Source of the DNA: Semisulcospira habei
Taxonomy: Eukaryota > Mollusca > Gastropoda > Semisulcospiridae
Length of the DNA: 64,000 bases
Reading direction: 5' to 3'
Assembly: GCA_036245525.1 (NCBI GenBank)
Contig: BTPG01000008.1
Location: forward strand, 34,798,850-34,862,849
In this document: piece after piece, positions 15,001 to 27,200 of the stretch
How the letters are laid out: the number at the start of each line of letters is the position of its first letter
Position numbering within the stretch: position 1 is the first letter of the stretch
Made by a program: the position numbers and the translations under genes
The notes under the pieces: generated by a model
The model's input: only the letters and a program-made list of their open reading frames with translations
Told to the model about the DNA's origin: nothing
The model's database searches: none

Positions 15001-18000
15001 AGTCTGCCCTTCGGTAGTTCCATCTTGGCCGGTGTGGCGAGCTAGCTGATGTGCTTCCTTTTAGGGAGAGGAGGACAGGGTGGTGGTCACTTCCTCTTAA
15101 CTGTGGTCCTACTGTTCTGCTGAGGTGCTTATGAACATCTTCAGTGCAAAGCGCCAGGTCTGGTGTAGTGGTGGTGTGCCAGCGGCGAGAGTAGAAGGTA
15201 GGTTGGTCCTCAGGGTCATTGGCAAGTATCAGGTGGTTTTTATCTTGCCACTCCTCGATGTCTTCTCCTCTCTTGTCAAGTGTGCTACCTTGACCTGGAT
15301 GTATTCCACTTCTTCCATGAATCTCCTGGTTTCGCTGGCATTCAAGTTGTTTCTATCTAGGGTCATAACTCCCCCTTTCTTCCTCCCTTGGCAATCACTT
15401 CGGAAGACCTGATATCCTCTGACTTTAAAGGGTTTCCCTTCTTGCAGGTATGTCTCTTGTATACAGCAGATGTTTATGCTGTTTTCATGCAGAAAGTGCT
15501 CTAGTTCTGTTTTCTTGTTGGTAACCCCTTCTGCATTCATAATAAAAATAATAATAATTACGGTATTTATAATGCGCTTATCTTATAATAATTATAACTC
15601 TAAGCGCACACTTACAACTCGAGCACGCATGAGCACCCTTTAGACAATGACTCACGTACCACAAATAGTGAAATACACTACGACAGTCTGCTTAGTGTGG
15701 GGAGTGTGGTGGTATAGTGCTAGAACTGTTGAAAGAGGCGAGTTTTGAGGGCGGACTGGAAGGAGGAGAGAGAGTGTTTCTGACGGAGAGAGAGTGGGAG
15801 GGTGTTCCAGGTGGATGGACCATATACTGAGAAGGAGCGGGGGCCAAAAGTGCTGAGTTTGGTGCGGGGGAGTGGAGGCGGAGAGGGTCAGAGACAGAGC
15901 GAAGGGAGTGGGGAGGAGTGCAGGGGTGAAGTAAGTTTGAGAGATAAGCGGGAGCGCAGTTGTTCAGGGATTTGTAGCAGAGACACAGAATCTTGTATTG
16001 GATGCGTTGGGGGATGGGAAGCCAGTGAAGGAGTTTAAGCAGGGGAATGATGTGGTTGGATTTTTTCTTTCTGAGGATGAGGCGGGCAGCATTGTTCTGG
16101 ACGTGCTGGAGAATTTAAGTGGTGGAGTGAGGGAGGCCGGAAAGGAGAGAGTTGCAGTAGTCGATGCGAGATAGGATTTGAGAGACAGCAAGTTTCGTGG
16201 CAGCTTTGGTAGTGAGATATTTTCTGATCATTCCTGTGCATGATGTTCACATTGGCTTTTTCTTTGTCTCTGGTCTTGTTTTTTCGCTGGCCAGTCGCTC
16301 TACTTCCCCGTCCCCTGGCTCCCCAAGACAGTAAGGAAGGTCCTCCAGTCACTGGGGGTGGGCTCCGGAGAGGCGCAGAGCCCGGTACTGCACCTGCCTG
16401 GTGAGACTTCACAGGGTGAGCACCATTTCTGTTGAATCCATCTCCAAGTGTCATATGGCTGTGTATGCGTGGTACTGTGGCTTATTAGAGTGCGCTGTGC
16501 ATCCCAGTACCTCCGTCTTCAGCACTCAGGCTTTCTGTCAGGGTTACCTCACCCTTAACTCCTGGTCAAAAGGCCTTTCCTGGGAACACAGGATGGTTTA
16601 GTTTTGGAGTGTCCTTCTCCTAGATGGGTTGCCGACCAAGGCTTATGAGTCAAATCTACTCAGGTTTTTCCTTGGAGTTTTCCTTCTTGAAGGAGATCTG
16701 CCAACCAAGGCTATCGAGCATCCCTGCCCGGATTTGTATAGGGTTTACTCCCCTAGCCTTTGCCTCTCCCAAGGCACCCACAAGGCAGTGGGGCTATTTA
16801 CTCATAGCTGGGGATCTGGTTCATGGACATCAGGGCTTGTCCACACATCAATGGGCCTGCATGCCGCATGTCTGGGGGCCAGACCTCCAAGTCCTCTGTA
16901 GTTCAGCCCGAGTCTGTAAGGTGCTCGGTTACCGTGAGTCGCCAAGAGGAGGCACTACGTGAGGCTTGTTGATGGAGAGGCTATGTACTGGCAGGGAGAG
17001 ACTGACATACTCTACTCCCCTTTTTGCAAAACTGCTAGCCAGTGGTGGGAGCTGAAAGCGAGAGCGACAAGCACAGACGCTACACTACCACACTAGACGC
17101 ATCACAACAACCATTTGACCCACAGGAACATGGATAAAGCAAGAGACAAAGATCCTCATGAGCCCCCGCAACTGCGGGGGCTCATGAGGATCTATGTCTC
17201 TTGCACTTGGATTATATTCATTTTATTTTTGGCAGTGGAGGGCTTAAACTAAACATGCTATACTCTATGCTCTAATAAAGCTGACCTTTTGACGAGCCCA
17301 TGCACTTGATGACGCTTTTGCTGATGTTACCGATGGCCACAACATGGAAATAGTCAATACTGGTCGTGTCCACAGTGTTGGGGTTGAAAGTCACCTGTAA
17401 TACAAGAACGACACTTAAGTGTGAATACCTAGGACTGATCTAAAAACTGTGGTCATGTAAAAGATAAAATATACACTCTGGCAGAAAGAATAAAATGTTT
17501 TACAGCACAAGCTGAAGAAATGGATCGACCAAGACAGTCCATGCACGACTTGTTCTTAGTCATATTCTATTGTATGTTGTGTACAATTTTGACCACATCT
17601 TCATTTCAAGCCAAGTAGATTTATAAAGGCTTTTTTTCCTGTCTAACTTGTAGGGGAGTAAGTTTAGAGGGGTGACAGGGTTCAGTTAGTCACTGGGTAG
17701 CGATAGCATAGGTGTGTAGTATTTGGCCTGTACACGAGTATTTTTTGCCGTGCGAGAGTTCGGAGGTCGCGTGAAACACGTGGCCGCCCAGTCTGAACGC
17801 CATCGGGTGGTATCTGTTTCACGTGTTTCCACATCACATGATGTAGTGAGCAGTTTTTTGCCAACCTAACGTTATCCAAATTTTAGGGAGTCACATTTCC
17901 AACAGCGAACGAGGCAGTCGTCTTTTGCCTACAGTCTCCGAGGGTGGTTTTCCAGGCGTGGTTCGCCATTTGCTGGAGGCCACAAGCAGCTGTGTCGATC

Positions 18001-18198
18001 CTGTGTATCGGCCCTGCGATACGGTTCTGGTCGTCCCCGGAGCCGTTGTCCGAGGAAGGAGAGAGAGAGAAGAGAAGAGCTGCGACGACTTTACCCCTGG
18101 CTTGTCTTGACTTGTTTGTCTTCATCCTAGCCGGGGCGTCTTCACGGATGACAGTGAGTACAAGCAACAATTCTCTAGTGGCCATTTGCTCGAAGGGG

Positions 18199-18230
<32 letters not shown>

Positions 18231-21200
18231 GTTTGTTTGCGTTCGCTTGTTCTGTATTATTATTTTGGTTAGTGTACTGAGGGTCAGGTGTAAAAATAGA
18301 ATGTAGGAGTTAATGCCATCCGTCGTATTTTGTAATATCTAGAATAATGGGCGTCGAATTAGCTATTAGGATTTCACGCCAAGCAGGCGACTAAGGTCGT
18401 CTCAGTATTTAGCATTGGAGGGTGTATTCGGAAGTGAGTCATGGGGTGACGTGTAAATATGTATTTTGTTGAGTTTGAATTTATTGTTGCGGGAGAATGG
18501 TGAAGGGAGTATAAAAGATGGCAGTTAAAGTCGCGGGAAGGGTGATGGGATTATCTTGTTTCTTTTGTTAGTTATTTATGTGTGTATTTTTGCACCTATG
18601 TTTTAGTGCATCCTATTTCCGACTGGTTCCTATCCTAATCCATTGGTGTACTGAGAGTGGAGGCTGACTGTGTTACTCCGCCTTGTGGGGCTACGACGCC
18701 AATCCTGAGTGCCTTTGCGAGTGTTGCGGCGTGCCTCGTTTAGTCAGGTCGGGTCGTCCCGTTTATCATTTTCTAACCTGTTTAAGCGAAGTTTTGTTCG
18801 CCTATAATCTTGTAAAGAACATTGTGAGATTCTCCTCATGACTGTATTGTGAGAGGAGCTTTGTCACAGTGACAATTGGAGTTATTGTATTATTTAAAAG
18901 CAGACTATGTTGCGGAAGACCTTATCGCGAAAGCAAGAGCGTCGAGTTGAGCTGCGCTTAACGGTTGTGCTTCCAGCGAGAAGGTCCTGTTGACGTGAAA
19001 TATATTTTATTCAACTAACTTTCAGTCATGTTAGGTTAAGGACGTTTGCTCCATTTGTATACGTGATATTGTTTATTCTGAAACGTTGCTAGTTAAAGAA
19101 GCCTTGTTTATTCTGAAACGTTGCTAGTTAAAGGAGCTTTGTTTATTGTTAGTTGTAAAAGCTTTGTGCTGTGAATGTCTAGTTTGCTAGAGCATTAGCT
19201 TAATTCGAACTTGTGGTTCATGCTCCCGCTGAGGAGTAGTAGCTTATGAACAATATTCCTTTTTCTCGATCTTCATTTGTGTGTTAGTAAATATATTTGG
19301 TTGATCATATATTTGATATTGTGCTATTTGCCATACTATATTACTTAAGGAGCCACGTGCTGTTGAGGGACTCTTCGCGGAAGCAAAGGCGTTGGTCTAC
19401 TGGCGTTAGCGCCCGACGCTTGTGCTTCTGTCGGGGTCCGGTGGCTTTTGGGTTTAAGCTTTTCAGTTTCGTTGTATTAAGGATAGTAGTTTTATTATAT
19501 ATATCATTTTATACTTTATTTAGGATATTTTGTTTATCATACTTTAGTTCTCTCAACATTTTGTATTAGGGATACTTTGGTTTAATATATATTTTGTTAT
19601 TTCGCATTGTGCGTAGTGATTAATCGGTTTGGGGAGTTTAGACGTATGTGTGTGTGAATGTGACATGTGAGTGTGTGGTTAGGATTGAATGAGGGTATAG
19701 TTGTTTATTGTTAGGGTTTTATGTAATGTCGTCATCATTGTTCCTCTGGTGTTTGTGTTAGGTTTGTGTTAGTGTGGGTCGGGTGTGTCTCGAGCAGTAG
19801 CGCTCATAGTTCGCACCCCGGAAGTGGGATCGTGACACTCTGTAACTTTCTGGATACTCAGGATCACAAAAAATCCAAAGAAAATTAAACAGCAACCAGA
19901 AATGTGCACAAACACGAGTTCTAAGATCAAATTTCCACAACAGACTGCTGTAGAATGTTGCAGCCATGATGAATTTTGTGCATAGGCTGCAAAAAGCAAC
20001 AATGACTGCACGATGTGTGACCTAGAAGCACCGCTGATCTTCAACTCATGCCCGTGTAGCCTAGAAGCACCAATGAAGGCAACACTGCGCCATGCTAACA
20101 GCCTCAACCTTTACTCGAAAAATGAATTTTTCTCTAAAATGTATTTTTTCGAATAATACTTACTGATGGCATTGAAATCGGTAGCTAGGCGTATCTTCCT
20201 ATTACTAATGCCATCAGTAATGTTTTTTGAGGAAACAAAAATACTAGGCTAGGCCTATGGTATTCAAGATCATAGTCTTAGTAATTTAAAGCACAGAACT
20301 CTACAGAGGTCTATCTGGGAGTTGTCTTCTGAAGTCGAGACTACACATCCACCATGATAGTTCAAGGTATGTGACAAAAATAGCTTGGTGCCTTTCGGCA
20401 CCAAGCTATTCTGTCACCAACCTTGAACTATCATGGTCAATGCACATCTTGCTGGCATGTGTCAGAGCTGAAAGGGTTAATGTGCTGATGCAATTGTACA
20501 TGGAATATCAGCTTACTGGAATGCGAATTGCAGTGTTTGCTGGGACAACCCCATTCTGCTGGGGTGTGGCAAACACACGATCGATTTGATTGATGCCTCC
20601 CGCATGCTCCACACGGAAAGGGGCTCGCACCTGGAACACGATGACATGAAAGAGAAAGGATGAGGATTAACCCTCTGGCTGTCAACAGCACATTTGACAA
20701 AAAGCGCTTCTGACAGCCAAACAGTGAAGCAGTTTGATATTCTTTGAAATATTCATGAGGCTGAAGGTCACAATAAGCCTCAACTTCGATTTGTGAATAA
20801 CAAATGGAAAGAGAGGCTTAACTGATATAGTTTAAATTATTTTGAAGCTACGACTGTCTAAAGAACACGGACACAAAGCGGTCTCAGCAAGAGGCATAGA
20901 TCCTCATAAGCCCCCGCAGTCGCGAGGGCTCATAAAGACCTATGCTTCTTGCAGTTAGATCCCGTTCACCTTTCTGAGCAGTGAAGTGGTTAAAAAAGTC
21001 AATGTGACTGGAAAAATGAATTTTTCTGTAAAATGTATTTTTTCGAAAAATACTTACTGATGACATTACTGACAGGAATGTACACTTAGCTTACACAATT
21101 TCAGCCCCAAAATCCCATTATGTACCTACACGACAAGGGAGGTGATCCAAGGGCGCCGTAACACGGTACCTTGCGTAGCCTCCCTTCCCTCCCTATCGGG

Positions 21201-24200
21201 TCACGTGCCCAGTGGTGTCACGCCAGTCTGTTCGCTTAGCTGACTAGCGGCAAGCAGGAGGGTCCTCTGAGTAATGTCATCGGTAAGTATTTTTCGAAAA
21301 AATACATTTTAGAGAAAAATTCATTTGTTTCCTCAAAAACATTACCGATGACATTACTGACAGGAAGAATAGCGAAAAGGTGGTGGGTGCCGCGTAGAAC
21401 ACCCTGATCCCCTGAAGACTGCTAACAAGACCTGCCCTCCCCAGGGCAACCTCCCGACAATTCAGCTAAGTATTACCTACGACGCCTCTGGCTCCAGGAG
21501 GGAGTGTTGCGCCGGGGCGATGTCCCCCACCAAGGCTAGGTTCTCCCGCTGGCCCGAGAGATCCCTGAGGTAGAACCAGGCGAAAGTCGATTCAGTTCAC
21601 CAGCCCATGGCCACCACAATGTCTTTGATGGCGCAGTTGCGGTCAAGGGCAACGCTTGCGGCTATGGCTCTTACCTCGTGCGCCCTAATCTTCAGCCACT
21701 CCGCACCGGCAGGGGAGAGGTCCTGGTAGGCGGCGCGTATCACCCAGCGGAGCCAGGAAGATATCGTCTGGGCCGAGATGTCAGTTCTACCTGGGGACAA
21801 AGGCAGAAAGAGGCAGGAGCGACCTCTACAGAGAGGCTTGGTTCGGCGCAGGTACACTGTAAGAACCTCACCAGGTCCTGCTGTCTAGTCTCTCGTGTCA
21901 GGTGTATCGCCCTCAGCGGTCACATAGTGATCACCTGGGGTGCGGCCAATGGGGACCGGGTCTTGGCCAGGAAGGCCAGGTCAGTCAGTAGCTGCACAGA
22001 GCCATCTGTTCTGAACTGCAGGCAGTCGGGACATGTGGAGAGTGCGTGCAGTTTGCTCACCCTGGAAGCTGTGGCGAGGGCCAGGAGGAAGCAGGTCTTT
22101 CGGGTCACGCCGGCCAACCGCGCCAAGGGGAGCGATTCAAAGTGGTCTGAATTGAGCCACGTCAGCACCCAGGGTAGGTCCCATCGTGGAATCAGCGAGC
22201 AGGAGGGCAGACCGCTGGAGACCAAAGTGGGCCATAAGGTCGGCGAGGTCTATGCAATCGCAGGGGTCCGGCCGGCCCAAGTGGCGGTACATGTCGGCGA
22301 TCATGGCGAGTTAGCCCCTGATGGTGATCAGCGCCAAGTGCTGCTCGGCGAAGAGCCAAAGGAAGAATTCTGCGAGCTGTGGGACCGTCAGATCCGTGGG
22401 GGAGAGGTGCTTGTCATCGCACCAGGACCTCACGACTCACCACTTTCCCTCATAGGTATGCCGGGTCGAAGGTCTGCAGGCTGCAGTGATAGCTTCCACT
22501 GCTGCACGTGAGAAGCCTTTAGCGGCGAGGGTGTGCCGCACAATCTCCAGGCGTGGAGGAGGTGTCGCTCGGGGCACGGATGGTACAGCACCTGTCATGG
22601 TTGCTTGAGCATCGTGCGCGGGGTGGGGAGCCGCAGAGGGGGAGCAGTGGCGAGGTTCAGTAGGTTGGTGGTCCACGACTTGGTCCGGCAGAACGGGCCA
22701 CGAGAAACAGGATTGTGTTGCAACCCTTGAGCTTGAGCAGGACCTTGGGGACGAGCACCATGGGTAGATACGCATACGCGATGAGACCCTCCCAGGAGAT
22801 GGAGAGCACGTTGACTGCCCAGGTGAGGGGGTCCGGGATGGGGGAGACAAAGAGGGGCAGCTGGTGATTCCACCTCGTCAAGAAAAGGTCTATCATGGGC
22901 GTCTCCCATTGTGCGCAGATCATCTGAAAGATGTCCGAGCGGAACGTCCACTCGGTGTGGAGAAGCTGGCCGCGCCGCGAGAAGGAGTCGGCTAGGTCAT
23001 TCAGGTGGCCCGGGATGTATCTCGGAGAGAGATGCCGCGATCTTCGCACCACTGGAGGATCTGGTACAGGAGGATGCAGAGGGAGGGGGAGCGCATCCCA
23101 CCCTGCTTCTGGATGTAGGAGACCACGGTGGAATTGTCGGAGAGGACGAGCACCTTCTGGTGCTGGAGATGTGTCTCCCAGGTGATGAGGGCTCGCCAAA
23201 CCGCTTCCAGCTCTAACCAGTTGATGTGTCTGTCTGTGAAGTCTGGAAGCCAGTGGCTGGACGCCGTGACGAACATTGGAAGCAGATGTGTGCTCCAGCT
23301 GGCTTGCATCGACGAAGAGAGACAACTGGGGAGGGGGGGGGGGGGCAGCGAAGCGAGGGGTACTCCTGTCGTGAGTCACTCAGGATCCACCCAGCGGAGA
23401 AGATGTGGAAGGAAAATCGGCAGCACCGGTATGCGAGTCTCGAGGTCGCCAGCAGAAGGATGCCATTGGAGAAGCAGGTGCAGCTGAAGTGGGTGGTAAG
23501 AGAGTCAGCCGAGAGGAAGAAGGTCCGCCGCTGCGTTCATCAGGCCCAGGAGGTGTAGCCACACTCTGGCGAAGACCGCATCCTCTTGAGACACCTGCTG
23601 GGCTAGGTTCGCCAGCTTTTGAATCTGAGGCTCCAGGAGTCGCACCTCATTGAGATCGGTCCGAAATTCCATGCCCAGGTGCACGAAGTGGCGGGAAGGC
23701 GCGAGATCCGACTTGCCCACGCTGACCAGGAAGCCGAGCCAGTCGAGTAGATCGAGCAGAGCATCTGGGTCCTTCTCCAAGGCGGCCTCCGACTGGTTCT
23801 GCAAGAGAAGATCGTCGAGGTAGTTCCAGGTGGGGCTCGAGGAAGTCCGTCTGGCCCTGGCGATGACAGCGTCCATGATGCGAGTGAACACCCAGGGGCT
23901 GAGGTTGAGGCCGTAGGGCAGAGCGCGGAACTGGTAGATCAAGCCGCCGAAAACGAAGCAGAGGTAGCGGTGAGAGGTGGGGTGCATGGGAATGTGCAGA
24001 TATGCGTCTGACAAGTCTAGGCTGACGGCGAAGTCCATGGGCTGAACTGCGGACCAGAGGGCTCTGGCCATCTCCATGCGGAAGGTTGGCATGGCGATGA
24101 ACTTGTTCAGCGCTGAGAGGTCGAAGACGGGGCGCCACTTGCCGCCGGGCTTGGGAACCACGAAGAGGCTGCTGTAGAAGGCTGGAGAATCGTGACATGT

Positions 24201-27200
24201 AACCACCTCTGTGGCGGCCTTCTGCAGCAGGGCAGCGACCTCGCCGCAGAGGGCGTCAGCTCTGAGCTTAAAACAGTCGGGACCGCTGTCCACAGGGGAG
24301 GGCGCCGCAACGGGGGAGATCAGGAGGCGAGGCCCTCGGAGATGGTGGAGAGGACCCATGGGTCATCTGGAAGCAGCGAGCGAGCCCCCCGCCGACAGGA
24401 GACCCCGGAGCAGTCGGCGGGGGCTGGGGAGGGAGGCAGTCAGGGGGCCCTGCCCCGCCCTGGGAGTCGGGTGGGCTTGGGCCAGGTGGGGGCGGGGACC
24501 AGGGCGGCGCAGGGGCGGGCAAAGGCCGGAGCACGTGGTCGAGGTCGGGAGTGTCTGGAGACAACGCGAGCAGTGGGTCTGATGGTCTGCAGGGTGTGAC
24601 CCACGGCCTTGCGGGCTGCCTGAAAGTGGGTGGCGGCAGAGCGGCTGGGCCAGAGGTCTTCGTTGGACTCCTTCACTGTCTGCCAAGTCGGGCCAAAGAG
24701 CGGAGCTTGTCGGAGCTGTTTCTTTATCTCAGGGGGAGGCCCTCACAGGTGCGCAGAATTGCGTCCCGACGCATCAGGTCGCAGTTAGCAGCAGCGGCCA
24801 TGAAGTTGACGGAAGTGTGGTACGCCACGCGGTTGACCACAACCGCCAAGGCAAGGATGTCCCCTAGCAGCGGCGAGGTCGACGGGTGCCAAGCGTCCTC
24901 GATGTGCAGGACAACAGCTTGTGTGACCAGGCCTAGGAATCCCGCACAGGCCAGGGCGTTACGTATGAGGGTCGCCATCTTATCCAAACCGAGGGCAAAA
25001 TATCGCTGCGAAGTTCTCAAGCCGCCCGCTTGAGACTGCGCCGAGGTATCCACCGCTGGGAGGGGGCAAGCAAAGGACTGAGAGTGACTGGCGTACCAGC
25101 TCTGAAGGAAGGCAATATCCAAATCCGCGGGCCATCTGGAGTCGGAAAAAAAAAACCGTGTCGCCCAAGGAGCCCTGTTGTAGGTGCGTGGAAAAAGCTT
25201 TGCTCAGGTCCCGGAAACCAGGGGGCTGGGGAAGAGACTTGAAGCACTTGGGTCGCCTGTCGGCATCCACAAAGGCCGAGGCCTTCCTCTTAGCAGGGGT
25301 GGGGGGGGGGGGGGATGGAGGGCAGTCCTCAGGGGGAAGACAAGCAGCCATCAGGCGTGCAGCCTCGTCCAGGGACCGAGTGTCTCCATCCTTGGGCCCA
25401 GGGGGGCAGCTGGCGAAAAAGGGCCGTCTGGAGAGCATGAGCGCGGTGAGGCAGGGGGTGTGTGTGGGGGGGGGGGGGGTGGGCTGTCCTTCTCAAGGTG
25501 AGCTGAGACCAAGTCCTCCGGTAACAGACTGAGAGCGTCATCGTTGTTGGTGTGCACCGGTGGGCGACAGGGGGATCGGGCGGCGAAGGGGAGCGCCTGG
25601 ATGAGGGGACAGGATCTTACAGAGAGCTGGGAGGGAGCCGGGGAGGCGGAGGCCTCGCTAGCGTCATCACACTGTCCGGAAGTGGAGCTGGGGGGGGGGG
25701 GGGCCGACCGTCTCACCAGCAAGCTGCGCCGAGCGGGAGGAACCGAGACAGCCGGCAAAGAGTCCCTTGAAGCCAAATATGAAGAGGCCGCGCTCCGAGG
25801 CGAAGACCGGCGGTCACGAGGGGAGCGACTGCATCGCCGGGAACGAGGTCGGGAGGACGAGCGCCGGCGAGGGGAGGGGTGTCGGGAGCGGAGCCGCGTC
25901 GAACGGGGCAAACGTCTGGGGCTAGAGACACGCCGGGGCGAGTGAGGAGCCGGTCCCAGCCTCAAGAAGGGTGCAGTGGTCGGCCAAACAACGGAAGTAG
26001 AATCCGGAGAAGCTGTCTGCCGGTGGAGAGGACAGTCCTGTGCCTGGATGGGTGCTTGGTCTTGTAGCGTCATCCCTCCTAGTAGCCGCGTCTGAGCCCG
26101 AGGGAGCACGGGCCGAGTGTGGTAGGGGGAGTGCTGGGGGTACTTGTCACTGGCCCTGGTGCGGGACGAACATTGTCGGTGCTGGCCTGGGTCGTAATGG
26201 TAGGTGGACCGACCTCCCAAAGCCGCATCTGAGCCCGAGAGAACTCGGGCTTGGGGGATGCAGTCACGTCCATGGGCTTGTCGGGCCAACGTTCAGTAAC
26301 CGCGAAAACTCGGGCTGAGTGGCGGGGCGAGCAAGCTCACGTTTGGTTGGACTTGGGGGCAGCAGTCTCGTGCGCGGGCTTGTCGGGCCGACTTTTAGTA
26401 ACTGCGTCTGAGCCCGAGAGAACTCGGGCCGAAAGGCGGGGCAAGCGAGCTCGCACTTGGTTAGGCTTGGGGGCCACAGTCTCCTCTGCAGGCTTGTCTG
26501 GCCGACTTCCAGTAACCGCGTCTGAACCCGAGAAAACTTGGGCCGAGTGGCGGGACGAGCGAACTCGCTGTGTGTCAATCTTGGAGGAGTGCCTCATCCC
26601 ATCTGTGGTGGCAGTCCGGGGTGCTGCAGCGGGTGGCGGGTCTCGGGCCGGCGTGGGACGTTCGCATTGATAGAACCCCCAGAGCTGGGACCATTGCTCT
26701 TCCACCCAGGAGGCGCCGGTGTCGCAGTTGAGGCCAGAGGCACTGCCGAATCAGGGGAGGCATACTGCATGCGTGTCACTCGGCCATTGGAAGTCCCCAC
26801 AGCGCGTGTAGGTTCGCACCTGGTAACTGCAAGACATAGGAAGTTGAGAGGAGACCGAGCGTGGGCCCTGAGGCCACACAACGACGAGTGCACGTGCGCA
26901 TAAAGGCGAACTTCGGAACACTAACAATTTCACGGTTAGTGCCGTCGCGTGGTGCACCGAGCACCAGTCGAGGGCAACCAACAACTGAGGCCTTACCTTG
27001 TCATGGCGGAGAGGCCGGCTAGTAACCTGTGACGAAGGCCAAGGGACCAACCGTACGTCGCGGAGCAGCTTCTCTCTCTCCTCCCAGTCAAGGACGACCA
27101 CAAATCCAATGAAAGTACCACAAAATCCAATGGCAGCACAAGGACACACACATAAGTCCTCCCCACGAAAGTAATCCAAGGCAGGCACGGAACACAACGG

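Larger units (their letters stand above)
11673..17070 (-). mobile_element. LINE with APE endonuclease, RT and RNase H, broken by two nested insertions
   Basis: Read on the minus strand: leader and N-terminal region about 17.07-16.3 kb, endonuclease ([19 protein letters not shown], about 15.2-15.54 kb and across the 15539 insertion), RT ([23 protein letters not shown] at 13321-13332), RNase H ([19 protein letters not shown], about 12.4 kb) and a C-terminal segment with [17 protein letters not shown]. The APE-RT-RNase H order fits I/Nimb-group LINEs. Several frameshifts make it inactive. Ends are approximate; the 3' end appears to sit in another short repeat near 11.6 kb. Confidence 0.75.

Noticed and set aside
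24192..24599. Long plus-strand ORFs opposite DIRS 1 (also 21678-22511 and 26251-26670)
   Set aside because: They mirror the GC-rich RT, recombinase and gag frames on the minus strand and carry no motif of their own.
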